A model generated the notes under the pieces. That model was not told where the DNA came from. It saw only the letters and a list, made by a program, of their open reading frames with translations, and made no database searches. Shown in pieces: positions 11,588-22,524 of a stretch of 64,000 bases of DNA; position 1 is the stretch's first letter; the number at the start of each line of letters is the position of its first letter. The stretch comes from Rhynchospora pubera (lineage: Eukaryota > Streptophyta > Magnoliopsida > Poales > Cyperaceae), in the NCBI GenBank assembly GCA_028095005.1, contig CM051460.1, positions 284,682,238 through 284,746,237 on the forward strand. The letters run 5' to 3'. The position numbers and the translations under genes are program-made.

Positions 11588-12434
11588 CTAAAACAATCTG
11601 TCCTTTCTAAATCGCCTCAAAACATTTCTCATGTATCGCTTTGCAAAAAACAAGAAAACAAAGAAGTTAATTATGCCAAGCACAGTCAACAGCCAATAGA
11701 AATAATCAAACCTACCTGAGTTAATATTTTGAGATAGCCACGGCTGCTTCCCTTCTATCTCATTCCCTGTAATTCCATTGATAATATTGTTCAAAATAGT
11801 TGCAAAAAAGCATCCCAATCCACCTGCCACAGCAGCATAAGCTGATCCTACGCTTCTCATTGCATCAGGAGCCTCTTGGTACAGGAACTCCAGCAAACCC
11901 ACAATGCAAAATACCTCAGCCACACCAATCAAGACATATTGGATCAAAAGCCAATACGCACTTAAATTCGGCATAGGACTCAAAAAAAGGGCCTCGAAAC
12001 CATGATCCATGGCATAATTCCTTCTATACTTTTCAAATCCTGCAGCCCATGCAACTGACAAAACTGATAATGCAAGGCCTAAACTGACCCACTGCAATTG
12101 AGATGCACCATGAGGAAGGACTGTTAGTCGGCGCGCCAGAGAGGCAAAAGTGGTGCAATAGAATGCGAGGATGAAGAAAAATGCTGAGGCCGGGAAAAAC
12201 AGGCATGCAACTGGCAGCTTCAAAAGGCCCTTGTGAGTGTTCATGGTGTAGGCTTGTTGGACCGAGAGGGTAAGGTACTCAGTAAGGATCAGGCTCAGAA
12301 TTGTGGTGCAAGCTGGGATTGGAATAAGCTTGAGGAGAATTTTGACTTCCTCAACTTGGGTTACCGTGCAGAGTCGCCATGGGCTTGGCTCAGGTCCGTC
12401 TTCTTTGAGTTGCAGAGCCACCTTATCCAGACAT
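11588..12434 (-). pseudogene. NPF (NRT1/PTR family) transporter pseudogene, last exon
   Basis: Open from an AG acceptor (12435-12436) to the stop at 11588-11590. It encodes the C-terminal half of a proton-coupled nitrate/peptide-type transporter of the major facilitator superfamily. The start CLDKVALQLKEDGPEPSPWR is typical, followed by about six membrane segments, the conserved VEEVKILLKLIPIP stretch and EVFCIVGLLEFLYQEAPDAM. From memory the closest family member is Arabidopsis NPF6.1, but no search was run. This exon itself shows no stop or frameshift. The gene is broken upstream: frameshifts, a 4.8 kb Copia insertion and separation from its 5' exon. Confidence 0.85.
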
Positions 12435-12518
12435 CTAAAATCAGTTGGAATATATTTACTTCTTTGCGTGAAAATAAATAAAAGGACAGAAAAATCAAAA
12501 TTGAAATAAAATCATCAC

Positions 12519-12786
12519 ATGAAATCATCGGTATGTTCAATCTTCCCACTCGGCCTTAATGGCTGACCTTTTACCAGGAACCTCATATAAACCAATCAAT
12601 TCAGTACAGGAGAATGGTACATTCCTCTTCCTAAAATTTGCAGCCAAAACTTGTGCAACACGTGTTAATGGACTCCCTCCAGGTAACCGGTGTCGGTACA
12701 ATGGAGTTCCAACAAAAAATATTGCATTTGAGATTCCGATAGGAAGTGCCAATAAGCCTAAAGTTGAGCCCCACCCATGCTTTATT
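12519..12786 (-). pseudogene. NPF pseudogene, middle exon (downstream part), split by Copia
   Basis: Reads KHGWGSTLGLLALPIGISNA, then PLYRHRLPGGSPLTRVAQVL, and on to the HTDDF motif just before the donor at 12517-12518. The 84-base intron 12435-12518 separates it from the last exon. Near 12539-12546, after the codons for W-E-D, the frame is off by two missing bases (or one extra) relative to the family, giving an early stop. The exon continues at 17586 on the far side of the Copia element, whose 5 bp target duplication is TTATT (12782-12786 and 17581-17585). Confidence 0.85.
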
Positions 12787-13097
12787 TGTTGAAATTAATG
12801 TTTTGGTTAGTATTTGTGTATTAGTATGTCAAAATAGTAGGCTAATGGTTAGTATAGCTATTGGGCCTTGTTTGGAGATGTTTAGATATATATTTGGACT
12901 AGTATTGATGTTGTAAATGGCCCATGTAAGGCCTAGTACGGAATTTGCATATGTATGACCAAAACAATGTAATTGGATAAGAAAATTAAGAAAAATCAAT
13001 TAGAGGGGCAGCAGCCACCTTCTTCTTCCTCTCCTCTTTCTTTCTTCTACTAACATACAAACCCTAGATTGTGCAACCAAGGTCAAATAGGCCAACA
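12787..13097 (+). repeat. 5' LTR of the Copia element
   Basis: 311 bp, TG...CA ends. It differs from the 3' LTR at four sites. The polyprotein start lies 93 bases after its end. Confidence 0.93.
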
Positions 13098-13101
13098 TAA
13101 G

Positions 13102-13113
13102 TGGTATCAGAGA
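13102..13113 (+). other. Primer binding site (initiator-Met tRNA)
   Basis: TGGTATCAGAGA, four bases after the LTR, matches the usual plant Copia primer site complementary to the 3' end of initiator methionine tRNA. Confidence 0.85.
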
Positions 13114-13189
13114 GTAGGTTGAGGTGAGATTGCAAGTGAGATTCATCTATTGAAGTGAGAAAATCAAAATAGAAGTTGGAGAGAGTTCT

Positions 13190-16100
13190 ATGGCGTTGCA
13201 AGGAGAAGCATGGCCGGCGCGAGGTGCGCAACTCGTCTTCGACGGAGAAGATTATGACTATTGGAGCATTATGATGAAGACTCTCTTGATCTCACAAGAT
13301 TTGTGGAATATTGTAGAAGAAGGGTTTGTGGAGAAACCTCCAAAAGTCGTTGAGGAGAAAGATAATGATGGGAAGGTGATAACTACCACCGTTGTGGTTG
13401 ATGAGAAGGAGAAGGAGAACAAGAAGAAAGATGCGAAGGCTCTATTTTGCATCCAACAAGGTATTTCCCGCAAGCTCTTTCCTAGAATAATAGGGGCAAA
13501 AACGTCCAAGGAGGCGTGGGATATTTTGCAAAGAGAGTTTCAAGAGACCGATAAAGTGAGAGCGATAAAACTCTTGACTCTCAAAAGGGATTTTCAAAAT
13601 TTGAGAATGGAGAAAGAGACTTTAAATGAGTATTTCTCAAAAGTGATTGAATTAGTGAACCAAATTAAGAGCTTGGGTGATGACCTAACCGATAAGGCGG
13701 TTTGTGAGAAAATCTTGATTAGTCTTACCTCCAAATATGACAATATTGTGTCTATTATTGAAGAAACCAAAGACCTCTCTAAACTTAGTGTTCATGATTT
13801 GATGGGTTCTCTTGAGATGCATGATCAAAGATTGGGTAGACGTGGTGAAAATTCTCTTGAAAGTGCTTTCCAATCAAAGGTGAATGTAAAAGAGGGCTCA
13901 AATCAAAACGTGAATAAAGGAGAAACATCCCGTGGGGGTGGTGGTTATGGAAGAGGTCGAGGTAGAGGTCGAGGTGGAGGTAGAGGCAATGGTGACGGTA
14001 AATTTTGCAATTTTTGCAAGAAGCCGGGTCACTTGGAAGAAACTTGTTACAACAAGGGTAAGGCTCAATGTTACAATTGTAAGAGGTATGGCCATAAGCA
14101 AAAGGAGTGTAGAGATAAGAATAAAGAGCAAGCCAATTACACCGAAGAGAAAAAGAATGGTGGAGGTAATGGTAGTACTTTTTATGCATGCCAAGCGGCG
14201 GTTGAAAAGAAAGATGATGTATGGTATGTTGATAGCGGGTGTAGTAATCACATGACCGGTGATGAGTCAATCTTTTGCAAGCTTGACACGGCCGCCACTA
14301 CTCAAATCACAATGGGTAATGGTGCGGTTGTGAAGTCAAAGGGAAAAGGCACAATTGCCGTTAATTCAAAGAAAGATAGGATGTTGATTCATGATGTGTT
14401 GCTTGTGCCGGATTTGGCTCAAAATTTACTAAGTGTTGGACAATTGATTGAGCATGGTCATGCGGTTCACTTTGAGGGGGAGACATGTAAGATTTTTGAT
14501 AAGGTTGAAAATAAGAGAGAGTTGATGGCCGTGGTGAATATGGAGCGGCATAGAAATTTCCCTCTTACTCTCAAGTCCGCAAATGGAGTTGCTTTAAAAG
14601 TTGATGTAGAAGACATGTCATGGTTATGGCACAAAAGGCTTGGACATGTGAATTTTGAAAGCTTGAAGTTGTTGAGTAGAAAGAATATGGTATATGGTTT
14701 GCCAAACATTGAAGAAAAAAAGGATGTGTGTGAAGCATGTACTCTTGGTAAGATACACCGGGAGACATTTCCAAAAGAGAAGGCATGGAGAGCAAAGGCA
14801 CCATTGGAGCTTGTTCACACCGACATTTGTGGGCCGATGAGCACTAACTCTCATGGAGGTAATCGATACTTTATCACTTTCATTGATGATTTCTCAAGGA
14901 TGTGTTGGGTTTATTTCTTGAGACAAAAATCGGAAGCATTTTCGATTTTTAAGAAATTTCAAAGAATGCTTGAGAGGCAAAGTGGCAAGTTAATTGAAAA
15001 ATTGAGAAGTGATAGAGGTGGTGAGTACAACTCCAAGGAGTTTGATAAATTTTGTGAGGATATTGGTCTTGAAAGGCAAGTGACAATCGGTTTTACACCG
15101 GAACAAAATGGAGTTGCCGAAAGGAAGAATAGAACTATTGTGGAGATGGCAAGAACCATGATGAATGAGAAGGGGTTGCCATTGTCATTTTGGGCGGAGG
15201 CAACATACACGGCGGTTTACTTGTTGAACCGTTGTCCCACTAAAGCGGTTGAAAACAAGACACCATTTGAAGCATGGTCCGGTGGTAGAAAGCCATCGGT
15301 GAATCCTTTGAAGGTATTTGGATCGGTTTGCTATGCTCATGTTCCAAAAGAGATGAGAAACAAGCTTGAGGATAAAGGTGAGAAATGTGTGTTTGTTGGT
15401 TATAGCACAAAATCAAAGGGCTATAGGCTCTTTAGTTTAAAGAGAAACAAAGTGATTGAAAGTCGAGATGTGATTTTCAATGAGAAAGATAAGTGGGATT
15501 GGAAAGAAAAAAGAGTTGAAAGTGTGCCAATGATGGTACATGAAGATGATCCAAGAGAAGGATCAAGTGGTGCAAGTGAAGGTAGCCATGAAGAAGAAGA
15601 AGAAGAAGAGCAACCACAATCTCCTACAACACATATCGGATCGAGCTCATCTACTCCAAGCTCAACTCCGATAAGATTGAGAAGGTTAAGTGATGTGTAT
15701 GAAAGATGCAACTTTTGTGTTGTTGAGCCGGAAAGCTTTGAAGAAGCGGTTCAAGAGGAGGTTTGGAGAAATGCCATGGAGGATGAGATAAAAATGATTG
15801 TGAAAAATGAAACATGGGAGTTGGTTGAAAAACCAAAAGAGAAAGATGTTGTTGGGTTGAAGTGGATTTACAAGATAAAGACGAACCCCGATGGTTCGGT
15901 GCAAAAGTGCAAGGCAAGATTAGTTGCCAAAGGGTATTCACAACAACCCAGCATTGATTATCAAGAGACATTTGCTCCGGTAGCAAGGCATGAAACAATA
16001 AGGATGTTGATTGCATTGGCCGCACATAAAGGTTGGAAGCTTTACCAACTTGATGTGAAATCGGCTTTCTTGAATGGAGTGTTGAAAGAAGAAGTGTATG

Positions 16101-17254
16101 TGGTGCAACCACAAGAATTTGAAGTTGAAGGTGAAGAAGAGAAAGTTTACAAGTTGAAGAAGGCCTTGTACGGGTTAAAGCAAGCACCCCGTGCATGGTA
16201 TGGCAACATTGATGGATACTTCACCGAAAAGGGATTCAAGAGAAGTCCTAGCGAGCCAACACTCTATGTCAAGCATGGTGAAACCGGTATGCTTATTGTC
16301 TCTCTCTATGTTGATGATTTGATATTTACCGGAAATGATGAAAAAATGATGCATGAATTCAAGAATGATATGATGAAAAAATATGAGATGAATGATTTGG
16401 GTATGCTACATTATTTCTTGGGTATTGAAATTGATCAAAGTGATGATGGTGTTTTTATTTCTCAAAAGAAGTATGCCCAAAGTATTCTCTCTAAATTCAA
16501 TATGGAAAATTGCAATCCGGTAAAGACACCGTTGTTGGTGAATGAAAAATTGATGAAAGATGATGGTAGTGGGAATGCCGATGCGGCACAATATAGAAGT
16601 TTGGTTGGGAGTTTGTTATATCTTACCACTACTAGACCCGATATTATGTATGCTTCGGGATTGTTGTCAAGGTTTATGCATCAACCTAGCAAAATGCATT
16701 ATGGAGTTGCAAAAAGAGTGTTGAGGTACATTCAAGGTACCAAAGATTATGGTTTCATGTTTGAGAGAAATGAAAGAGAAGATATTGAGTTGTTTGGATA
16801 TTGTGATAGCGATTGGGCCGGTAGTTTGGATGACATGAAAAGTACATCCGGGTATTACTTTACACTCGGGTCGGGTATCTTTTCATGGGGATCAATGAAA
16901 CAAGAGAGGGTGGCACATTCCTCCGCGGAAGTCGAATATGTGTCGGCAAGTGAAGCAACTAAACAAGTGATTTGGTTGAGAAAAGTTTTAGGAGATATGG
17001 GGGAGAAGCAAGATATGGCCACGGTTCTCTTTTGTGACAACAAGTCGGCAATAGCAATGTCAAAGAACTCGGTGTTTCATAAGAGAACAAAGCACATAGA
17101 CCTCAAGCATCATTACATTAGAGAGATGGTGGAAGATGAAGAGGTTATGATCAAGCATGTGAAGACCGGTGACCAATTGGCGGATATTTTCACTAAAGCA
17201 CTTCCTTATGATAAATTTGTGTATCTTAGAGAATTGTTGGGGATGGAAAACTAA
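13190..17254 (+). CDS. Copia Gag-Pol polyprotein (1354 aa), apparently intact
   Basis: Domains in order: a UBN2-type gag (about 1-250), a Gly/Arg-rich linker, and two CCHC zinc knuckles (about 272-285, CNFCKKPGHLEETC; about 294-307, CYNCKRYGHKQKEC). Next come an aspartic protease with DSG (about 347), a pre-integrase zinc region (H-x4-H ... CEAC), and an integrase core (HTDICG near 544, FIDDFSR, GVAERKNRT). A reverse transcriptase follows with QLDVKSAFLNG and the catalytic YVDD (near 1040), then RNase H (CDSDWAG near 1205, SSAEVEY, DNKSAIAM). No stop or frameshift interrupts it. The ATG at 13190 lies 92 bases after the LTR and starts the typical MALQGE... gag. This element may be transposition-competent, or a source of enzymes for non-autonomous relatives. 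Confidence 0.93.
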   Translation: MALQGEAWPARGAQLVFDGEDYDYWSIMMKTLLISQDLWNIVEEGFVEKPPKVVEEKDNDGKVITTTVVVDEKEKENKKKDAKALFCIQQGISRKLFPRIIGAKTSKEAWDILQREFQETDKVRAIKLLTLKRDFQNLRMEKETLNEYFSKVIELVNQIKSLGDDLTDKAVCEKILISLTSKYDNIVSIIEETKDLSKLSVHDLMGSLEMHDQRLGRRGENSLESAFQSKVNVKEGSNQNVNKGETSRGGGGYGRGRGRGRGGGRGNGDGKFCNFCKKPGHLEETCYNKGKAQCYNCKRYGHKQKECRDKNKEQANYTEEKKNGGGNGSTFYACQAAVEKKDDVWYVDSGCSNHMTGDESIFCKLDTAATTQITMGNGAVVKSKGKGTIAVNSKKDRMLIHDVLLVPDLAQNLLSVGQLIEHGHAVHFEGETCKIFDKVENKRELMAVVNMERHRNFPLTLKSANGVALKVDVEDMSWLWHKRLGHVNFESLKLLSRKNMVYGLPNIEEKKDVCEACTLGKIHRETFPKEKAWRAKAPLELVHTDICGPMSTNSHGGNRYFITFIDDFSRMCWVYFLRQKSEAFSIFKKFQRMLERQSGKLIEKLRSDRGGEYNSKEFDKFCEDIGLERQVTIGFTPEQNGVAERKNRTIVEMARTMMNEKGLPLSFWAEATYTAVYLLNRCPTKAVENKTPFEAWSGGRKPSVNPLKVFGSVCYAHVPKEMRNKLEDKGEKCVFVGYSTKSKGYRLFSLKRNKVIESRDVIFNEKDKWDWKEKRVESVPMMVHEDDPREGSSGASEGSHEEEEEEEQPQSPTTHIGSSSSTPSSTPIRLRRLSDVYERCNFCVVEPESFEEAVQEEVWRNAMEDEIKMIVKNETWELVEKPKEKDVVGLKWIYKIKTNPDGSVQKCKARLVAKGYSQQPSIDYQETFAPVARHETIRMLIALAAHKGWKLYQLDVKSAFLNGVLKEEVYVVQPQEFEVEGEEEKVYKLKKALYGLKQAPRAWYGNIDGYFTEKGFKRSPSEPTLYVKHGETGMLIVSLYVDDLIFTGNDEKMMHEFKNDMMKKYEMNDLGMLHYFLGIEIDQSDDGVFISQKKYAQSILSKFNMENCNPVKTPLLVNEKLMKDDGSGNADAAQYRSLVGSLLYLTTTRPDIMYASGLLSRFMHQPSKMHYGVAKRVLRYIQGTKDYGFMFERNEREDIELFGYCDSDWAGSLDDMKSTSGYYFTLGSGIFSWGSMKQERVAHSSAEVEYVSASEATKQVIWLRKVLGDMGEKQDMATVLFCDNKSAIAMSKNSVFHKRTKHIDLKHHYIREMVEDEEVMIKHVKTGDQLADIFTKALPYDKFVYLRELLGMEN

Positions 17255-17260
17255 AACATT

Positions 17261-17269
17261 AAGGGGGAG
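17261..17269 (+). other. Polypurine tract
   Basis: AAGGGGGAG directly abuts the 3' LTR start at 17270 and would prime plus-strand synthesis. Confidence 0.85.
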
Positions 17270-17580
17270 TGTTGAAATTAATGTTTTGGTTAGTATTTGT
17301 GTATTAGTATGTCAAAATAGTATGCTAATGGTTAGTATAGCTATTGGGCCTTGTTTGGAGATGTTTAGATATATATTTGGACTAGTATTGATGTTGTAAA
17401 TGGCCCATGTAAGGCCTAGTACGGGATTTGCATATGTATGACCAAAACAATATAATTGGATAAGAAAATTAAGAAAAATCAATTAGAGGGGCAGCAGCCA
17501 CCTTCTTCTTCCTCTCCTCTTTCTTTCTTCTACTAACATACAAACCCTAGATTGTGCAACCAAGATCAAATAGGCCAACA
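17270..17580 (+). repeat. 3' LTR of the Copia element
   Basis: 311 bp, followed at 17581 by the target duplication TTATT. Confidence 0.93.
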
Positions 17581-17585
17581 TTATT

Positions 17586-17892
17586 TGTATGTATACCATC
17601 ATGGTAAATGCAATTATGGCACCTGTTGAGGACACAAAGTAAATAAATCACTTGCTCTCCACCAATTACAAGAATCAACCATATATATGAGCATTTCCTT
17701 TAATTACCAATGGTGACAGAGAGGTAGAAGAAATTGAAGAAGCGATCAAGGTTGGACTTGTAGTATGGCGATTTTTCATCAATTGGTCAGCGCCAAAAGA
17801 GGAGATGCTGGGGCAGATACCTTCAGCACCAAAAGCAGCGACGTAGAGGACGGTGTTGACGTAGAGCATCTGCCATGACTTGACAGGAGCTC
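17586..17892 (-). pseudogene. NPF pseudogene: rest of split exon, intron and upstream exon
   Basis: 17586-17622 is the missing start of the exon at 12519-12786 (GAIIAFTMMVYIQ). An 85-base GT-AG intron spans 17623-17707. The next exon 17708-17892 encodes SWQMLYVNTVLYVAAFGAEG and the family motif SSFGADQ. Directly after the latter one base is missing, which shifts the following stretch that should read like DxKSPYYKSNLDRFFNFFYL. At 17893 the exon breaks off abruptly into minisatellite sequence, so its 5' part is lost. A cognate upstream exon lies at 30284-30501. Confidence 0.8.
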
Positions 17893-18094
17893 AATCCATT
17901 AGAACGGAATATAACTCGATCCGTTGAGAAAGGAGTTCAGTTTTCTAAAACCTCTCTACATCATCCATTTAGAACGGATCTTATTTCGTTAAGACGGAAG
18001 ATACAGAATTCAGCTTTTTAAAACCTTTCTGCACCATCCGTTGAGAACGTATCCTAATACGTTAAGACGGAAGTCACAGATTTCAGCTTTTTAA
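17893..18094. repeat. Dyad minisatellite, block S1 (about 3 units)
   Basis: Units of about 74 bp with inverted TCCGTT/AACGGA pairs. It abuts the broken NPF exon on the left. It is nearly identical to 31471-31676 inside block S5, closer than to the other blocks, which suggests S1 and S5 were once one array. Confidence 0.85.
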
Positions 18095-19470
18095 ATTGGT
18101 AAAGGTTCTCAAATAATTTTAAAATAATAGTTTTAAAGTAAATAAATAAATTTAATTTGAGTAAAAAGTACCGTAAATATTTCGAAATCCCACAAATAAA
18201 AATTTAAGATCTATAATAAGAAAAATAGAGATGTTCGAAAATTATTTAGATTATTTTATAAGTCTATAATTAAAATATTTTATGCCACCGAATTGTGCAC
18301 ATTTTTGTGAGCATGTATATAAAATTGTATAGCTAAATATTTTCTCAAAGGGCTTCAAATTATTTAAAAAGTAGTGCAATTTTGTGAATCGATAGATTTC
18401 TAAATGTACTCGCATGAAAGGTTTTGAAAAGCCAAATCCCATTGCAATGATTGTAACTGATGAATCCAATTAAAGGGAGATCAAAAGAAACACAATTCTC
18501 TAATAAATTTCTTCAGTTTGAATTACATTAACTGATGAATTCAATTAAACAACCTTATTTTGGTCAACAAAGATAAACAAAACAGCCAGCAACTTCAATT
18601 TCTGATCAAACGTTCGGTTCTTTTCAGGAACTAGTTGTTGTACGAGGGGCAAAACTGGAAATTAAAGGAACATAACGAGAATATTCATTTCTCTCAACTC
18701 ACCCAACTAGGAACTTTACATAACGACCCTTTTACTGAAATATTGAATTTGTAACTGACACAAATATGTCTCAAAATTCAAACAATTTAATCAACTCCAC
18801 CAAAATATTGTACCATCCACTAAGTTATCCCAACACCACTGTAGTACGCGGGTGCCATATGCAAAAATTGTGGTCTCTAGAAGTACATTGTGCTACAGAG
18901 ATTTCACCTTTACCGTAATTTTGTGAAGAAATTTCACAATTGATGAACATAAAAATATTACTCTTCGGAAACAGATTGATACAAACATAAAGGAAAACAG
19001 TACGAGCATTGAGTTCTGTAAGATTCCACTGTAAAATTAAAGCTTTTCTAGTCCTATGATCAAATGTTTTCATATGGATCAAATAGGCATGAAATCAAAT
19101 CCAGCAAAAACAAAGGTCTAATGAGTGAGGAATGAAACTTTAAGCACAAAACAATAAATAATTAAATATGCATGATGCTGATAGCCACACAATAATAATA
19201 TAATAATTTACAAAAATATTTTGGCCAAAACATCCATCACCGTAAAAGCTCATACCAATTAGAGATCTTAAAAAATGTCACAACAAGTTAGATATTTAAC
19301 TACATTTCAGTATTGTTACCACATGCATATAACTAAATCCCATGAAACGCTCATAAAAATTTAAACATATCTGAGTCGTTTACACTACATTAAAATAAGA
19401 CATTCTAAGTTAGATCCTGATTAGAGGCCACCTCTTCAACCAAACCAAAGAGGTGCCTCAATAGGTTTTA
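18095..19470 (-). repeat. DREB2-like module, AT-rich spacer and 3' flank, copy 2
   Basis: 18095-18380 (AT-rich) matches about 22525-22810, and 18380-19470 matches the 3' flank of copies 1 and 3. No coding region was found. Confidence 0.75.
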
Positions 19471-20440
19471 AATTATGTGCAGGCCCTCCAATTTAACCGA
19501 CCAATCATCAGTTGGGCTCATAAATTCAGAACTGGTATTTTTCATCCCTTCGTTCCATGACACCAGATCTATCTTGATTCTCATCCACCTCATACACAAC
19601 AGGCAATGTCGGACGGTCCTCAATAGTTTCTAAATTATCGAATATTTCATGATCCAGGCTCTTCTCCAACCCATGAAGCAACTCTTCCTTGGGCACATGA
19701 TCCAGGCTAATGCACATCTAAGTCGTTCTCTGCTTCAGTTGGGCTCATGTATAGAGAGCCAACCGAGGAATCTGCCAATGCAATGCCAGAGTTAGATGGA
19801 TCTGCATCAATCATCTTCAACATCTCATAAACATCGAAGCCGACATCATCTTCTGGCAGCTTCTCAATAAGGCCAAAATTGTCGTATGATTCATGATGCC
19901 GACCTTCTTCAATCCCTTTAAGCAACTCCAGGTTGAGGCCATGAGCTTCAATGCTCGACACATCCAAGTTTTCTCTTGGTCCACCATCGTCAGTACTCAT
20001 TCCTTCATACTGGTTTGTGGTGGATGTTGTGGATTCACAAAATGAGGAAGTCCCGGGAGGTTGATTGGGGAAGTTCAGACAGGCTACTGGGCTATATATA
20101 GCTCTGGCAGCCTCATCATAAGCTTGCGGAGTTTGAACAGTTGTTGGGAAAGTACCAAGCCAGAGATGGCCTCCCTTATTGGGTTGACGGATCTCAGCGA
20201 CACATTTCCCTGAGACACTTTGCCTCACTCCCCGGTATTTGTATTGTGCATTTTCAGGCCCGCCTTTTCCCTGCATTTACCTTTCATTCATCCCTCAGCG
20301 GTTATTTTTCGAGTCGGTTTATTAGTGTCGTCTACAGCAGACTCCAATTGCAGGTTCAGCTCCCTCTACTTTGGCAGCGTTTTGAGCAACCGAAATTGGG
20401 CCTGTGCAGGGCCTCCGCTGCTTCTTTTGCCTAGAAGTGA
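19471..20440 (-). pseudogene. DREB2-like AP2/ERF pseudogene, copy 2 (AP2 domain present, frameshifted)
   Basis: The best-preserved copy. From 20276 downward it reads GKGGPENAQYKYRGVRQ, then a full AP2 domain: AEIRQPNKGGHLWLGTFPTT, AYDEAARAIY, LNFP. The C-terminal region shared with copy 1 follows. Conserved AP2 residues are altered: the Trp of the usual GKWVAEI is Cys (GKCVAEI). Upstream (20277-20440) a decayed basic N-terminal segment (near 'RQKKQRRPC') lacks a usable frame. A 2-base shortfall near 19712 relative to copy 1 and an extra base near 19572 shift the C-terminus. The GKGGPEN lead-in is typical of DREB2-type factors that bind the dehydration-responsive element. No intact product is expected. 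Confidence 0.8.
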
Positions 20441-21040
20441 AAACCGGAAAACATGGATTAATCAATTATCCTGGAGTTATTAAGTCAGAAAATATCGTTC
20501 AAACTGTTATGTAGAGACATATGAACTGGACAATTCAATATATATTATATTAAAAAATAACTAAACGAAGACAAAAACTAAAGCACAATTTATAATAAGA
20601 TCCAGGCCTTGTACATGTAGACAATCTTACTTGGGTTACTAATGGTAGAAAATTAGAAAAATTAGAATTTCGAAAATTGGTTTCATAGAATGGGACTCTG
20701 TACACAGTACCAGTACTAGTACCCGAACGATTGGTACTGGTTCATTGCACAATCTGGAACTAGCACAACAGGCCCTCTTTCAGTTACTCGCAGTTACTGA
20801 TTTGTGTCGTTACGGGTTAGTTGCACAATTTCATATAGAAAATTAGCATAAATTACGTGGAATTACTGATTTATGAGCTTTGTTTTCATGTAAACATGAA
20901 CCAAGGTTACATATCGGTAACAAAACCAAGATTATCAAAAGTGGAGGACAGGTATGACCATAAGTTCAAATGACCTTCTCTAGAATGTGGACAACCAGAA
21001 ATTAGACTTTTACCACCATCAACTTTTTCTCCTTCCATTC
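20441..21040 (-). repeat. DREB2-like module, 5' flank, copy 2
   Basis: Upstream region of copy 2, matched at 24826-25430, 28254-28822 and 30541-31156. It contains an AGTACCAGTACTAGTACC-type cluster (20705-20740) with a nearby inverted GGTACTGGT. These are conserved across all four flanks and may be a remnant of the ancestral promoter. Confidence 0.7.
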
Positions 21041-21044
21041 CAGT

Positions 21045-21662
21045 GGGATCCGTTTGAGAAAGGATGCAAATTCGTTAAGCACGGAAGTCACAGAATTCGA
21101 GTTATTAAAGCTTTCTGCAGCATCCGTTGAGAAGGGATCTCAACCGTTTAGAACGGAATTAAACTCCAGTGGGTCCGTTGAAGAAAGAATGCAAATCCAT
21201 TAAAAAAATTTCTGCACCATACGTTGAGAACGGATCTCAATCCGTTAGAACGGAATATAACTCGATCCGTTGAGAACGGAGTTCAGTTTTCTAAATCCTC
21301 TTTGCATCATCCGTTTAGAACGGAATTTCGTTAAGATGGAAGACACAGAATTCAGCTTTTTAAAACGTTTCTGCACCGTCTGTTGAGAACGGAACGTAAT
21401 CCGTTCAGAGGGAACTCTCAGATTTCAGTATTTTAAAACCTCTGCACCATCCGTTGAGAACGGATCATAATCCGTTTAGAACGGAAATCACAGAATTCAG
21501 TTTTTAAAAAACCTTTCTGAACCATCCGTTGAGAACAGATTTGAGTCCGTTAAGACGGAACACAGAGAATTCAGCTTTTTGAAACCTTTCTGCACCATCC
21601 GTTGAGAACGAACCTTCATCCGTTTAGAACGGAAGTGAGAAATCGTTTTCATTTTGAACGGA
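21045..21662. repeat. Dyad minisatellite, block S2 (about 8 units)
   Basis: Repeats of about 74-76 bp. Each holds two TCCGTT-3 nt-AACGGA dyads, then 'cacagaattcag', an A/T run and 'cctttctgcaccat'. Units are diverged, with insertions and partial units. Confidence 0.9.
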
Positions 21663-22524
21663 AGCACCAGATCCAGTTTATCCAGGATGCGTTAATTGTG
21701 AGAAAAATGATTGAAGGGGATACCGGGTGGGAGGTTGCAGTGCCTTTCACTGATACAAAAAAATACGAAATATATTAGGAAGGATCCAACAGCCAGAATT
21801 CTTACAGCCATCTTTTATATCTTGTTAATTTATATATACTCTTTTCTCTGATGAAGTAAATTAGCAATTAAAATATATATATATTTTTTGTAACTATTAA
21901 TTCTTCAATGAAGACAAAATGTGGAAAACGAGAAAGTTCAATTAATTCATAGATCTCTTATTGAAGACATATATGCGTATTATATTTATATTTTAAGTAT
22001 TATTTAAAATTTGTGTTTCTGTCTATTATTAATTAATTATTTTATTTAAATCCTCAAAAAATTCATTTTGTTTCATAAACAATAAAAGAGTTGTCATCGA
22101 TCTCATAAATGATTAAACATCAAGGCATTTTAGTTTACAATCTTTTGTTGTTACATTGGAATCTATAAATTCTTGTCATGATGTACATAAGATAAAAAAA
22201 ATGATAGAAAGCTGTCAAACAATAAAAAATATAAAATAATAACTTTTTCGAAACTTATAAAATGCAAAAAAAATAGTGTATAATACTTTGAAAGTCCAAA
22301 ATAGAAACATTTGGTACCGATATATTTTTTTCATAAGATTTTCTGAATATGTGCATAAAATTTAATGACACAAATACATTTTTAAAAGACATAAAAAAAC
22401 TTAAAACCATTTAAATTACAGATATAATATATCATGTTGTTTGAATAATTATTTAAATTATTTTATAAAGCTATAAGTATAAAAATTTATTCCACCGGAC
22501 TATGCAAATAAACTTTCGTCGCAA
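21663..22524. repeat. Post-minisatellite tail, copy 2, and AT-rich spacer
   Basis: 21663-22105 duplicates 10407-10820 almost exactly. 22106-22524 is AT-rich with no recognised gene. Confidence 0.7.

Larger units (their letters stand above)
12787..17580 (+). mobile_element. Complete Ty1/Copia LTR retrotransposon (4794 bp)
   Basis: Two 311 bp LTRs (12787-13097 and 17270-17580), both starting TGTTGAAATT and ending GGCCAACA. The flanking target duplication is TTATT, with a tRNA-iMet primer site, one long uninterrupted polyprotein and a polypurine tract. The LTRs differ at four positions by my count (about 1.3%), which points to a recent insertion. It landed in an exon of the NPF gene in the opposite orientation. 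Domain order (gag, protease, integrase, reverse transcriptase, RNase H) defines Copia rather than Gypsy. Confidence 0.95.

Noticed and set aside
13785..14270. 161-codon minus-strand frame opposite gag
   Set aside because: A shadow of the Gly/Arg-rich gag region of the Copia polyprotein.
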